Below, in pieces: positions 16,747 through 25,330 of a stretch of 64,000 bases of DNA. The stretch comes from Kibdelosporangium sp. MJ126-NF4. Lineage in GTDB: Bacteria; Actinomycetota; Actinomycetes; Mycobacteriales; Pseudonocardiaceae. Every line of letters starts with the position of its first letter. The first letter of the stretch is position 1. The position numbers and the translations under genes were made by a program. The stretch spans positions 496,001 to 560,000 of the forward strand of contig NZ_CDME01000014.1 in the NCBI RefSeq assembly GCF_000826545.1. The letters are read 5' to 3'. The notes under the pieces are model-generated. The model saw only the letters and a program-made list of their open reading frames with translations, had not been told where the DNA came from and searched no databases.

Positions 16747-17250
16747 TCAGTCCGAAGTCAGGGCGGTTGAGGTCGGTGTGGGGTTGCGGAACAGGTCGAG
16801 TACCGGGCAGTGCTCGTCGACCTGGCGCTTGAGCTCCTCGTACTTCGCGGGGTCGGCGGGGCCGGACAGTTCGACGTCGACGTGTACGCCTGCGAAGCCC
16901 GGTCGGACGGCGTCGTCGAAGCCGAAGAAGCCGTGCAGGTCGATGTCACCGGACACGGTGACCTTCACCGCGTCCAGGGGGATGTGGAGTTTCGCGGCCC
17001 AGAACTGGTACGTGATCACCTGGCATGACCCGAGCGAGGCGAGGGCGTACTCGACCGGGTTGGCGGCGGTGTCGGTGCCGCCGAGCGCACCTGGCTCATC
17101 CACAGTGAACTGATGGTCGCGGACCCTGACATCGACAACGGTGGCCGTGCCCTTGGCAAGGTCGTGGGTGACAGTGAACTGCGCTGCCGCGTTCTTGGGG
17201 TCCGCTTCGGTGGCCGCTCGTGTCGCGTCGATGACGTCGGTCAGGGACAT
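16747..17250 (-). CDS. OsmC family peroxidase-like protein
   Basis: A 167-residue OsmC/Ohr-fold protein. The two redox cysteines expected for thiol peroxidases are present: Cys76 in SLGSCQV and Cys148 in DEHCPVLD. It should reduce organic hydroperoxides in the cytoplasm. Start ATG 17250 has CAGGAG 8 bases upstream; a GTG 9 bases earlier lacks a site. Stands alone between the hairpin at 16674 and the DUF397 gene. Confidence 0.9.
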   Translation of the reverse strand: MSLTDVIDATRAATEADPKNAAAQFTVTHDLAKGTATVVDVRVRDHQFTVDEPGALGGTDTAANPVEYALASLGSCQVITYQFWAAKLHIPLDAVKVTVSGDIDLHGFFGFDDAVRPGFAGVHVDVELSGPADPAKYEELKRQVDEHCPVLDLFRNPTPTSTALTSD

Positions 17251-17329
17251 GGTCAGCACTCCTGGCGTTGGTACACAGTGGGGATGACGCCATCAGGATG
17301 ACCGGCCATGCCGCCGAATGGCGGACTTC

Positions 17330-17557
17330 TCAGTGCGTGGGACGCAACGCTGAGCGGAGTTGCGCGAACGCGAAAGCCGGGACGGTGAGGTGCCCACCGC
17401 CGGGATTCTTGGAGTCCCTCACAGCGACGAACCCACCCGGCCAGGCCAGCTCAACACAGTTCGCCTTCTGACCGCTGAAGCTGCTCTTGCGCCACCCGAC
17501 CTCGACACAGTCGCTGTCACCGCCGCTGAAGCTGCTTTTGCGCCAAGTGAAACCCAC
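17330..17557 (-). CDS. DUF397 protein with a doubled WRKSSFS motif
   Basis: A 75-residue DUF397 protein. The family motif WRKSSFSG..xxCVEV normally occurs once; here it occurs twice in tandem, at residues ~5 and ~22, before the usual VAVRDSKNP. Such proteins are paired with DUF5753 HTH regulators in actinomycetes and behave like small partner proteins. GTG start 17557 has GGGAG upstream. It follows the DUF5753 gene by 18 bases. Confidence 0.88.
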   Translation of the reverse strand: MGFTWRKSSFSGGDSDCVEVGWRKSSFSGQKANCVELAWPGGFVAVRDSKNPGGGHLTVPAFAFAQLRSALRPTH

Positions 17558-17575
17558 GGATATCCCACTCCCTCG

Positions 17576-18436
17576 CTACTCGACCAGGTCACGAGCGATG
17601 GACCGCATCAGCTCCACCGAGCCAGCCTTGTCCAACGCCAGGGCCGCCAGCTTCTCCGCATGCAGTCTATAGATCTCAACCTCGTCTGGGTCGTCGCGGA
17701 ACAGACCAGTTGTCCGAGCCTCAATGTGCACAACAGTCGGGTCACTGGCGAACTCGAGGATGACGAACTGACCAATCAGACCTGCGTGAGCGGGCACAGT
17801 GATCGGGATGATCCGGATCGACACGTTGTCTCGATCCGCGAGATCGATCAAGCTTCGAACCTGCCGTGCCATCGCCTTCGGCCCACCGATGGGTTGGCGA
17901 AGACCAAGTTCAGTCATGATCAAGTTAAGCTGTGGCGGTCTCTTTCGAGTGAGAATTGCTTTGCGCCCCATGCGGATAACCACCCGTGCCTCAACATCTG
18001 GTTCGTCTTCCGCCACCTGAATGGCTGATATGACTGCCTGTGCGTACTCCGCAGTCTGCGCAAGGCCCGGAACCAGCAAGAGCTGGAAGCTCGTAATCAC
18101 CGTGGCCTGACTTTCGAAGGCCACGTAGGTGCGGCTCTGCATGCTCGGGCTGCTGTTCTCAACCATGCCAGTGCACCAGAGTTCGCCGCGAGCGCGGGCG
18201 AGCAGGTGGTCTCGATCCACTCCGGTGACCCCGAGTATTGCCAGGACAGCCGCCACTTCTTCGCTCGTCGGCTCCCTCTTGCCATTCTCCAGCCTGCTCA
18301 GCGTGCTGATCGACATCCCCAGCCGCCCGCTGACCCGCTCCAACGTCATACCCACGTTCCGCCGGTGCCTGGCAAGTTCCATTCCGATACCTCGCGAATT
18401 GACATTCTGCCGCTGCACTTTCACGCTCCTTTGCAT
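17576..18436 (-). CDS. XRE-type HTH regulator with DUF5753 domain
   Basis: A 286-residue regulator. An XRE helix-turn-helix occupies ~20-75 (MTLERVSGRLGMSISTLSRLENG); the rest is a DUF5753 domain (VPGLAQTAEYAQAV, LIDLADRDNVSIRIIP). These proteins, paired with DUF397 partners, are abundant in Streptomyces and Pseudonocardiales and often affect differentiation or antibiotic production. ATG 18436 abuts GGAGG with no spacer; GTG 18424 is an alternative start. Divergent from the small gene at 18545. Confidence 0.93.
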   Translation of the reverse strand: MQRSVKVQRQNVNSRGIGMELARHRRNVGMTLERVSGRLGMSISTLSRLENGKREPTSEEVAAVLAILGVTGVDRDHLLARARGELWCTGMVENSSPSMQSRTYVAFESQATVITSFQLLLVPGLAQTAEYAQAVISAIQVAEDEPDVEARVVIRMGRKAILTRKRPPQLNLIMTELGLRQPIGGPKAMARQVRSLIDLADRDNVSIRIIPITVPAHAGLIGQFVILEFASDPTVVHIEARTTGLFRDDPDEVEIYRLHAEKLAALALDKAGSVELMRSIARDLVE

Positions 18437-18544
18437 CCTCCGAAAAATACCCGCTCATTAACGCTCATTACCGCAATCCGAGGTCACACACCGCACTGGC
18501 GACGTCACCCCATTGGGCCCGTTGCGAATATTTTCTAGTACGTC

Positions 18545-18823
18545 ATGATTGCCCGCATGACCCGAACGGCCAGCGTTCTCGACTTCGAAGTCCGACGACA
18601 TCTCGCAATGCTCGTCACAGGTATTCAGAGTGCCGACGACGATACTGCATTGCGGCTCGCGAGGATGGAGATCCATCGGGTCGCCGCTGCCGTGATCGCA
18701 AGCCTGCGCAGCCACTACGTCGACAAGTCCGGAACGTGCGTGCTGTGCGGAACCCACTGCCGCCTGCGTGCCGCGGTCAGCAACGCCCTTCTACCCGTCC
18801 GCCCGGAAAGGTCAGCGCCATGA
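18545..18823 (+). CDS. Small protein with C-terminal Cys motif, unrecognised
   Basis: A 92-residue protein of moderate helical content, with a cysteine group TCVLCGTHC near residues 70-78 that could bind a metal. I do not recognise it. Its TGA overlaps the ATG of the next gene (ATGA), which supports it being real. The upstream sequence is AT-rich (GAATATTTTCTAGTAC), with no ribosome site, so the message may be leaderless. It is divergent from the DUF5753 regulator. Confidence 0.6.
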   Translation: MIARMTRTASVLDFEVRRHLAMLVTGIQSADDDTALRLARMEIHRVAAAVIASLRSHYVDKSGTCVLCGTHCRLRAAVSNALLPVRPERSAP

Positions 18824-19017
18824 ACGGTGTCCAGGTCGACACATGGATCAGGCTGGAGTCGTGCGACATCAGCTACAGCATCGTCGACGGTATGGCCGAA
18901 ATGCAGTTCGGCGGCCTGCTCGACGGCCTGTCAGTCACCGCCACCGAGAAGGCCCTGATCAACCTCCGTGACAAGGCGACCGAGGCATTGGAGGCGATCA
19001 AGGCCGCCGAGCACTGA
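18820..19017 (+). CDS. Small hypothetical protein
   Basis: A 65-residue acidic protein with no recognised domain. It begins inside the stop codon of the preceding gene and has GGAAAGG 8 bases upstream, so it is probably co-translated. The C-terminal ~30 residues (TATEKALINLRDKATEAL) are helical. Function unknown. Confidence 0.6.
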   Translation: MNGVQVDTWIRLESCDISYSIVDGMAEMQFGGLLDGLSVTATEKALINLRDKATEALEAIKAAEH

Positions 19018-19049
19018 CAACGCCTTCAGCGAGGTGGGAAGATCCAGGC

Positions 19050-19490
19050 ATGGTTCGAGACCGGGATCCGGACGGACGGGCACGAAACGCCAGGCCCCGT
19101 GACGGTTTGGGGCGTCCCTTGCCCTACGGGGCCGAGGGTGTCGAGCGCCAGCCTGAGGGCATCAGCCGGACGCCGACGGAAACCCTCATCCAGGCTCAGA
19201 GACTTCTCGACGACGGCAAGCCGTTCCACGCGCACGAGGTGTTCGAGGACGCGTGGAAAGGTGCCGACGGGCCGGAGCGAGCGTTGTGGCGTGGTCTGGC
19301 GCAGATCGCGGTGGGCATGACCCATGCCGCGCGGGGCAACCACACCGGTGCCCAGGCGTTGATCCAGCGGGGGGTCGACAACATCTGGCCTTTCGAGGTC
19401 GACCCGCCCTATGGCATCGACATCACCGGTTTGCTGCGCTGGGCCGAGAATCCGTCGGGAGTGCCCAGGCTGGTGTCAGCGTCCCAGTGA
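19050..19490 (+). CDS. DUF309 domain protein
   Basis: A 146-residue protein with the DUF309 signature: a helix LIQAQRLLDDGKPFHAHEVFEDAWK followed by LWRGLAQIAVGMTHAARGN. The HAHEVFE..W core is strongly conserved in this all-helical family, whose biochemical role is not established. The first ~40 residues are basic and variable. ATG 19050 follows the previous stop by 32 bases with a purine-rich site. The stop is 2 bases from the convergent M15-like gene. Confidence 0.85.
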   Translation: MVRDRDPDGRARNARPRDGLGRPLPYGAEGVERQPEGISRTPTETLIQAQRLLDDGKPFHAHEVFEDAWKGADGPERALWRGLAQIAVGMTHAARGNHTGAQALIQRGVDNIWPFEVDPPYGIDITGLLRWAENPSGVPRLVSASQ

Positions 19491-19492
19491 AC

Positions 19493-20029
19493 TCACGTGG
19501 TGACGAGCTGGTGGCCGCCCAGTTTCTCGGCGACCCGGCGTAGCGCGGCGCCGCCCGGGGCGACGGCGATCTGGAAGTGGCCTTCCTTCGGCGTCGGTTC
19601 GTCACCGGCCCAGCGCACAGTGCCCTCGCATTCGGCAAGGATGTCGCGGACCACGGCCACCTCGTGCGGGAACAGGCAGCCGCGGGCACCGGTCGGGTAC
19701 ATGCCGGGAAGGACGGCAATCGCGGTTCCGGACGCATAGTTCGCCTCGTAGCGCGCGGTCACCGCGCGCGTGGTGCCGAAGCCGGTGATGTCACCGGCTT
19801 TCAGTGGGGCGATCTCGTAGTGGAACCGGCGGGCGACGTAGAGCAGCACGGTCGCCACCGCGCCGGTGCGCAGCGCGACTGCGGCCGAGGAGCCTTCCAC
19901 CAGGTGCTCGGCGATCTGCCCGTCAGCAGGCGCGGCCGAAGCAACGGCCAGCTCCGTTGACCAGATCAGTGCTCCCGTCGCACCCACGCCGACGAGGAAC
20001 GAGCGGCGGCCCAGATTTCTATCCGTCAT
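19493..20029 (-). CDS. Tat-exported M15-like protein with degenerate zinc site
   Basis: A 178-residue protein. The start ATG 20029 (AAGGAG upstream) gives a twin-arginine signal, RRSFLVG, and a hydrophobic stretch to ~32. The mature part resembles M15 D-Ala-D-Ala carboxypeptidases: NYASGTAIAV (~97-106) and EGHFQI (~149-154). In active enzymes the first motif reads H-x-x-G-x-A-x-D; here the zinc His is Tyr98 and the Asp is Val106, while His151 is kept. It is therefore probably a non-catalytic wall-binding relative. The gene starts 11 bases inside the membrane protein upstream. The similarity is by motif only. Confidence 0.55.
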   Translation of the reverse strand: MTDRNLGRRSFLVGVGATGALIWSTELAVASAAPADGQIAEHLVEGSSAAVALRTGAVATVLLYVARRFHYEIAPLKAGDITGFGTTRAVTARYEANYASGTAIAVLPGMYPTGARGCLFPHEVAVVRDILAECEGTVRWAGDEPTPKEGHFQIAVAPGGAALRRVAEKLGGHQLVTT

Positions 20030-20444
20030 GGTCGGTTCGTTCTCCTTTGTCGGGTTGGCCCATACCGGCGTGCCGGGTTGCGGCATTGGTGGCGCGTACG
20101 GCGAGGGCCGCGAACACCGCGGTCGCCACGAGCAGGACGACCACGGTCGGGTTCACCCACGAGGGCACGAGATCGAATCCCCCGTTGCACCTCTTGCTCA
20201 GCGGGAAGTAGTGCTCTCCCGCGACCCCCGGGTCGTACCGCTCGTGGTGCACCAGTCGGCACACTTCCTCGGTGTCCAGGGTGAACATGCTCATCGCACC
20301 CCACGCGTAGACCACCAGCGCCAGGATCGGCGTGTACAGCGCGGCCCGCGCCCAGCGTCGGGCGGGCGGGGCCAGCTTTGGAAGCAGGCGGATGTGCAGC
20401 ACCGTGACCACCAGTACCAGCACCACAGGGGTCAGCACACCCAT
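20019..20444 (-). CDS. Small multi-pass membrane protein
   Basis: A 141-residue protein with three membrane helices: ~4-20, ~36-54 and ~99-117. The loop between helices 2 and 3 (~55-97) contains two cysteines (EVCRL, KRCNGG) and is probably extracytoplasmic, so a disulfide is possible. ATG 20444 has GAAGGA upstream. It lies between the DUF1906 gene (21-base gap) and the M15-like gene (overlap), which suggests one operon dealing with the envelope. Family not recognised. Confidence 0.75.
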   Translation of the reverse strand: MGVLTPVVLVLVVTVLHIRLLPKLAPPARRWARAALYTPILALVVYAWGAMSMFTLDTEEVCRLVHHERYDPGVAGEHYFPLSKRCNGGFDLVPSWVNPTVVVLLVATAVFAALAVRATNAATRHAGMGQPDKGERTDHDG

Positions 20445-20465
20445 CCCGCGTTCCTTCGCTCGGCA

Positions 20466-22778
20466 TCAGCTCTTCGACAACCGTTCGATGGTATCCACGT
20501 AGCCGTCGATGAACGGATTGAGCTTGTCGTCCGGCATCATGCCCGGGAGCAGGCAGTTCCACCCGCCGGTGCTGCGCACCGCGGCCGATTTGAGCGCGCC
20601 GAGCTCGGGATCGGTACCGTCGCTGATCAACATGTTCCGGGTGAGCGCGGTCGCTTTGCCCTTGTCGCCGCCGAAACGCTCGGACCAGAACCGGCGGAAC
20701 CGGGTCACGTGCCCGTTGCCGGTCAGGTGCGCGCGGATCGCCTCGTTGATCTTCGCGCCGTTCTTCGCCGCGGTGCCGATGAGCCAGCCGTCCACGTCCT
20801 CGATCAGGTCACTGAACGGGAACGAGGAATCGACGTTGATCTTCGCGAGACGGTCCATGCAGAACGCGTATCCGGAGGCGTAGGCGTCACCGTTGGCCCG
20901 CCACTCGCCGTAGAAGGTGCACAGGTCCCCGCCCCACCCGCCGAAGTCGCCGCGGCTGGTCTTGTCCGCCGTGCCGCTGCCCTTGAGGTACACCGCGTTC
21001 GCGGTGGCGCCGAAGTGGTCCACGTTGATGTCGACCGCGTGCGAGGGATCCTTGTAGATGTTCACTTTGGGCACACGTGCCTCGGCGTGCTTGATCCAGT
21101 CTCGGTCCACGTCCCCGATCAGGATTCCCCAGCCGTCGTAGAGGTCCACGTAACGCGGGTAGCGCAGGTACTCCATCACCCGCAGGTTCGCGTCCCCGCC
21201 ATAGGCCACGGCGGTGGCGTACAGCTTGTCGATGTAGGACAGGTACTGGTCGATCGGCGAGGGGCCACCACCCATGTTCTCCGGTCCGGCGCCGCGGTCG
21301 GTGCCCCGGTAGGCATCGTTGTCCAGATCGAAGCTGTCCCCGCCGGAGGTGAACTTGAACTCCTTGATCTGGTTGAACGCCCAGTTGGCTGGCATCGGGA
21401 AACCCAGGTTGCCGGAGAAGCCATAGGACATGCCGGAGACGAACGAGTACCGGGCATACGCCTCGTCGGTGACCCGCGAGCACACGTTTCGCGAGCCGTA
21501 CACCCCCGCGATGTAGCGCTTGCCCTTGTTGGCCAGTCCGGCCTGCACGCCGTTGAAGTAGGGCACGATGTTGCTGGTGATCTGCTCGCCCGTGGCGTCG
21601 TAGTCCACTGCGAAATAGATCACTGTGCCCGCGTTGAAGCCGTAGCCGACCGCGCGGGCGTGCGCCTTGAGCGCGTGGTCGTAGCCCTGCGACCAGGTGA
21701 AGTCCTCCAGTTTGCGTGCGTTGTACTGCGAGATCGGGAACACCCGCATGCCGCCGGAGAAGATTGCCGCCAGCTCGCCGGGCTGGATCTCCTTGTCCAG
21801 GGTGCTTGTCGGATCCTCGTCCAGGTATCGGCCGATCACGCGGTAGCCGCCGTCGAACAGCGCCTTGGACCGTGTCGCGCTGATGTGGAAGCGGGTGTCA
21901 CACGCGGCCACCGGCCGGTCCGGGTCGCCGGTGGACACCAACAGCTGCGCCCAGGTGCGGTAGTCACCGATCCGGGTCTGCTCCAGCAGGGAGAACTTCT
22001 GGAACGTCTGGACGTACTGGGCGATCTTGTCGTCCCACGCGTCCTTGAACGCGGTCGTCGTGCCGTCCACCGTGCCGTTGAACACGCAGGCCGCGCTGAA
22101 CAGTTGCACCCAGCGTGCCGACGACCCCGGGCCCACCGTGTTGCGGCGCAGGCCTGCTTTGGTGCCGTCGCCGAAGTTGCCGTTGGCCTGGTCCGGCGGG
22201 ATGCCGACCTCGTACTGGATGGCCTTCATCAGTGCGGACTGCACATCGCGGGTGTAGTGCCCGTCACAGGGAATGACGAAGAAGGTGGATTTGTCCAGGT
22301 AGGTCTTGATCAACCACTGCTGGATCTTGCGCACCTCCTCGCTGCCGCCGGAGAGCAGCACGTAGGCGTCCATGCTCAGCAGCGCCTTGAACCACTTGGG
22401 CTGGAGGGCACCGTCGGTGAGCAGGCCGCAGTTGTTCTTCATCTGCTGCACCGCGGAGAACGTCGTGGTGGTGTACTCGCCGTTCGCGGTACCGGCCCAG
22501 TACCCCTTGCAGAACAGGGCATGCTGGGCGATCCGGACAATGTTCTTGTTCGGGTAGCCGCTGTTGACATCGCCCTTCTCGGCGAGCTTGGCCAGCGTGG
22601 TTGGCCCGAAGCTGTCGGACAGCGTGGTGATCCCCAGTTCGTGCTGCAGGCCGCGGGTGAGCGAGTACATGGTGGCCCACCCGGTCTTCCCGTTCTCCGG
22701 GCAGCGGTTGTAGCCGACCACGGCGCCGTAGGTGCTGTTCACCCATTGCTGGGCCTCGAGAACCTTCTGGTCAACCAT
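20466..22778 (-). CDS. DUF1906 glycoside-hydrolase-like protein with peptidoglycan-binding-type repeats
   Basis: A 770-residue protein. The N-terminal ~300 residues hold repeats like peptidoglycan-binding domains (VNSTYG..LQHELGITTLSDSFGPTT and a later copy KAIQYEVGIPPDQANGNFG). Residues ~320-520 are a DUF1906/Rv2525c-like TIM-barrel hydrolase domain (GYRVIGRYLD, VIYFAVDYD, RYIAGVYGS). The ~240-residue C-terminus is unrecognised. No Sec or Tat signal follows ATG 22778 (GAGGAG upstream), which is odd for a wall-acting protein; it may use another export route. First gene of a three-gene envelope-type operon. Confidence 0.8.
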   Translation of the reverse strand: MVDQKVLEAQQWVNSTYGAVVGYNRCPENGKTGWATMYSLTRGLQHELGITTLSDSFGPTTLAKLAEKGDVNSGYPNKNIVRIAQHALFCKGYWAGTANGEYTTTTFSAVQQMKNNCGLLTDGALQPKWFKALLSMDAYVLLSGGSEEVRKIQQWLIKTYLDKSTFFVIPCDGHYTRDVQSALMKAIQYEVGIPPDQANGNFGDGTKAGLRRNTVGPGSSARWVQLFSAACVFNGTVDGTTTAFKDAWDDKIAQYVQTFQKFSLLEQTRIGDYRTWAQLLVSTGDPDRPVAACDTRFHISATRSKALFDGGYRVIGRYLDEDPTSTLDKEIQPGELAAIFSGGMRVFPISQYNARKLEDFTWSQGYDHALKAHARAVGYGFNAGTVIYFAVDYDATGEQITSNIVPYFNGVQAGLANKGKRYIAGVYGSRNVCSRVTDEAYARYSFVSGMSYGFSGNLGFPMPANWAFNQIKEFKFTSGGDSFDLDNDAYRGTDRGAGPENMGGGPSPIDQYLSYIDKLYATAVAYGGDANLRVMEYLRYPRYVDLYDGWGILIGDVDRDWIKHAEARVPKVNIYKDPSHAVDINVDHFGATANAVYLKGSGTADKTSRGDFGGWGGDLCTFYGEWRANGDAYASGYAFCMDRLAKINVDSSFPFSDLIEDVDGWLIGTAAKNGAKINEAIRAHLTGNGHVTRFRRFWSERFGGDKGKATALTRNMLISDGTDPELGALKSAAVRSTGGWNCLLPGMMPDDKLNPFIDGYVDTIERLSKS

Positions 22779-23005
22779 TTCTCTCCTCAACGACAGCGGC
22801 ACAACACCAGACCGGCAACGGCGACGACGAACGCGGGCATGCCTCAGCCGCGCGCCGACGACCGGCGCGCCATGACGTTGAAGGACTCCCCGCCGCAGAC
22901 TTCCCACGCGGTCCCCAAGCCGCGCGGCTCCCCCACTCTGACAGACGAAGCTTGTCCCAAGAGCACGTTCCGGCAAAGACTCCATCCAGGGGAATTCTTA
23001 ACCAA
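22779..23005. other. Intergenic region below the NRPS operon
   Basis: 227 bases between the patatin stop and the DUF1906 start, which should hold the DUF1906 promoter. I see the ribosome site GAGGAG and an AT-rich TTAAGAATTC at about 22993-23002 (minus strand), but no convincing hairpin or gene. Confidence 0.4.
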
Positions 23006-23884
23006 CTAGGCCGCGCCTGGTCCGTACAGTCCCGGGCCGGTGATCGCGATCCCAGCGAGGAACTCCCGCGAACCGGTGTACGCGTTCGAGATCAGTTCCG
23101 CCGTGTGACCGAAGTCCAGCGGTGTCACCGCTTGCACGGGCGCGCCGGGCAGGTACAGGACCGGCACGTCCGCCGAGGCGCGTTCGGACTCCAGTTCCGC
23201 CTGGTTTCGCATGGCGAGAGTGGCCCAGAACAGCACCGCGTCGGCCAGTGTCTCCGGCACTCGGGGCAGGTGGCCGGGGAACGCGCAGTCCAGGATCACC
23301 ACCGACCGCGCGCCGAGGGCAAGCGCTTGCCTGATCGGGACGTTGGCGATCACGCCGCCGTCGTAGAGCACGTGGCCCTGGTGGCGTACCGGCGGGTAGA
23401 TGCCGGGGATCGCGGCGCTCGCCAGGATCGCCGGGGTCAGCGGGCCCTCGCTGAGCAGCACCGCCTTCCCGGTGATCGCGTCCACCGCGACCGCGCCGAA
23501 CGGCAGTGTCAGGTTGGCGAAGTCGTCGACGCCCGCCAGCTCGGTGGCCAGGATCTCGGCCAGGCCGGTGTTGGGGAACAGGTGGTTGCGGTGCTGACGC
23601 AACGTGCGCAACTGTGCGATCGGGCCACCGGGGAACACCTTCGCCCTGGTCATCCGGTGCCAGATCGCCTCAAGCCTGGTCGGGGCGTTCTCCGGGTCGA
23701 GTGCGAGCAGGGCTCCGTTCACCGAGCCGACGGAGGTGCCGACGACCAGGTCGGGCGTGACCGAACGCTCCGCGAGCGCCCGGAGCATCCCGACCTGGCC
23801 CGCGCCGAGGCTGCCGCCTCCGCCCAGCACGAACGCCACCGGCTTCGGCAGTTCGATCTCGTCCACGAGCACATCCTGGGCCAC
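23006..23884 (-). CDS. Patatin-like phospholipase
   Basis: A 292-residue patatin-family serine lipase. The oxyanion motif GGGGSLGAG starts at ~21, the nucleophile is Ser51 in GTSVGS, and the dyad partner is Asp175 in DGGV. It hydrolyses lipid acyl esters in this family. No signal peptide. GTG 23884 has GGGAG upstream; it follows the MbtH gene by 27 bases and so is probably the last gene of the NRPS operon. A role in the peptide pathway (such as removing or adding a lipid) is possible but unproven. Confidence 0.9.
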   Translation of the reverse strand: MAQDVLVDEIELPKPVAFVLGGGGSLGAGQVGMLRALAERSVTPDLVVGTSVGSVNGALLALDPENAPTRLEAIWHRMTRAKVFPGGPIAQLRTLRQHRNHLFPNTGLAEILATELAGVDDFANLTLPFGAVAVDAITGKAVLLSEGPLTPAILASAAIPGIYPPVRHQGHVLYDGGVIANVPIRQALALGARSVVILDCAFPGHLPRVPETLADAVLFWATLAMRNQAELESERASADVPVLYLPGAPVQAVTPLDFGHTAELISNAYTGSREFLAGIAITGPGLYGPGAA

Positions 23885-23911
23885 GGACGCGCTCCCGGCA
23901 CGCCGGAGTGG

Positions 23912-24094
23912 TCAGGAACGCAGGCTGCGCGGCCGCATGTCGGTCCACACCTCGTCCACGTAGTCGGTGCACTCCTGCTTGGTGCCCTCCTTGCCGACCG
24001 CGTGCCACCCCGACGGGATCGCCAGGTCGGCCAGCCAGAGCGAGTACTGGTCCTCCTCGTTGCGCAGGACCTGGTAGCGGGCGTTCTCGTCCAT
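23912..24094 (-). CDS. MbtH-like NRPS accessory protein
   Basis: A 60-residue MbtH-like protein. It has the family signature: QYSLW near 20, PSGWHAV near 26-32, DYVDEVWTDMRP near 43-54 and a C-terminal RSLR. The three conserved tryptophans are present. MbtH-like proteins bind NRPS adenylation domains and are often needed for their solubility and activity. ATG 24094 has AAAGGA upstream. It sits between the exporter and the patatin gene in the NRPS operon and should partner the seven A domains. Confidence 0.95.
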   Translation of the reverse strand: MDENARYQVLRNEEDQYSLWLADLAIPSGWHAVGKEGTKQECTDYVDEVWTDMRPRSLRS

Positions 24095-24109
24095 GTTCGA
24101 CTGTCCTTT

Positions 24110-25330
24110 CTAGACGGAAACTGGCCGGTGCCGCGGGAACCGGCGCAGCACCGGGCTGAAGGTGACGAGCAGCGAGACCACGGCCATGCCCGCGGTGCAC
24201 CAGAGCACCGCGACCGTGCCGCTGACGAACTCCACGATCAGGCCGCCGACAGCAGGTCCGGCGGCGGCCGCGGTGCCGACGAAGACGTTCAGCACGCCGC
24301 TGAGCCTGCCGCGCAACTCGTCCGGGGTGAGCAGCAACTGGTGTGTGTTGATGGTGGTGTTCGCGGTCGGCGCGAGGAAGGACATCCCGGCGAACAGCGC
24401 GCCGAGCAGGTAACCGTTGTGCGCGAGGATCGTCAACGGCGTCAGCACGGTGACCGCCCAGAACACGCCCATGATGGACACCCACGGGTGCAGTACCCGG
24501 TGCAGTGTCGGCGCGATCAGAGAGCCGAGCACACCGCCGACGCCGAGCATCGCGGCCATCAGACCGATCTGCTCGGCGGGCACTCCCCTGCTGTGCGCCA
24601 GCACGATGATCACGATGTAGAAGGCGTTGAAGAAGAAGTTCAGGCTGACGGCACACAGCGCGGTCACTCGGACGTGCTTGTGGCTCCACACCCACCGCAG
24701 CCCTTCGACCATCTCCTTGCCGATGTTCCCGATCGGCGTGCGCTCGACCTCCCGCGCCGGGACACGCAGGAACGCCAACGACACCAGGGAGATCACGTGC
24801 GTGATCGCGTCGATCAGGAAGGGCACGGCGCGGCCCACCGCGAACAGCACGCCGCCGAGGACGGTCCCCGTCATCTGGCCGATCGACGAGCGGGCCGCGT
24901 TCAGCGAGATGGCGGTCGCGAGTTGCTCGACCGGCACCAGCTTCGGCAGGCAGGCGTCCTCGGCCGGTTCGAACAACGCCCGGCAGGTCCCCAGCACCAC
25001 GGCGACCAGCACCATGTGCCCCAGGCTCGCGTTGCCCCACCACAGGGCCAGCACGAGACTGCCGACCGCGACAGCCATCACGGCCTCGCACCACAGCATG
25101 ATCTTCTTGCGGTCCCAGCGATCCACGAGCGCACCCGCGGGCAGCCCCGCGACGAGCTGGGCGGCCGCGTCCGCGCCGAGCACGAGACCGGACGCGGCCG
25201 GTGAGCCCGTGATCGCCAGCACCAGCAACGGGAACGCGATCATCGTGGTGCTGAAGCCGACCTCCGACACCGCCTGGCCGGTCCACAGCAGGGTGTAGTT
25301 CCTGTTTCGGCGCAGCGGAACGACGGTCAT
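24110..25330 (-). CDS. MFS exporter (EntS-like) of the NRPS operon
   Basis: A 406-residue major facilitator transporter with about 12 membrane helices. The family loop motif [10 protein letters not shown] lies between helices 2 and 3 (~70-80), and a second [12 protein letters not shown] lies later, as in EntS-type siderophore and drug exporters. ATG 25330 overlaps the NRPS stop (ATGA), with GAGGAG 5 bases upstream; a GTG two codons earlier is less likely. Because of this coupling it most likely exports the peptide product and may confer self-resistance. Confidence 0.92.
   Translation of the reverse strand: MTVVPLRRNRNYTLLWTGQAVSEVGFSTTMIAFPLLVLAITGSPAASGLVLGADAAAQLVAGLPAGALVDRWDRKKIMLWCEAVMAVAVGSLVLALWWGNASLGHMVLVAVVLGTCRALFEPAEDACLPKLVPVEQLATAISLNAARSSIGQMTGTVLGGVLFAVGRAVPFLIDAITHVISLVSLAFLRVPAREVERTPIGNIGKEMVEGLRWVWSHKHVRVTALCAVSLNFFFNAFYIVIIVLAHSRGVPAEQIGLMAAMLGVGGVLGSLIAPTLHRVLHPWVSIMGVFWAVTVLTPLTILAHNGYLLGALFAGMSFLAPTANTTINTHQLLLTPDELRGRLSGVLNVFVGTAAAAGPAVGGLIVEFVSGTVAVLWCTAGMAVVSLLVTFSPVLRRFPRHRPVSV

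Noticed and set aside
22952..25204. 750-codon plus-strand frame across patatin, MbtH and MFS genes
   Set aside because: It is antisense to three well-supported genes with catalytic or signature motifs.
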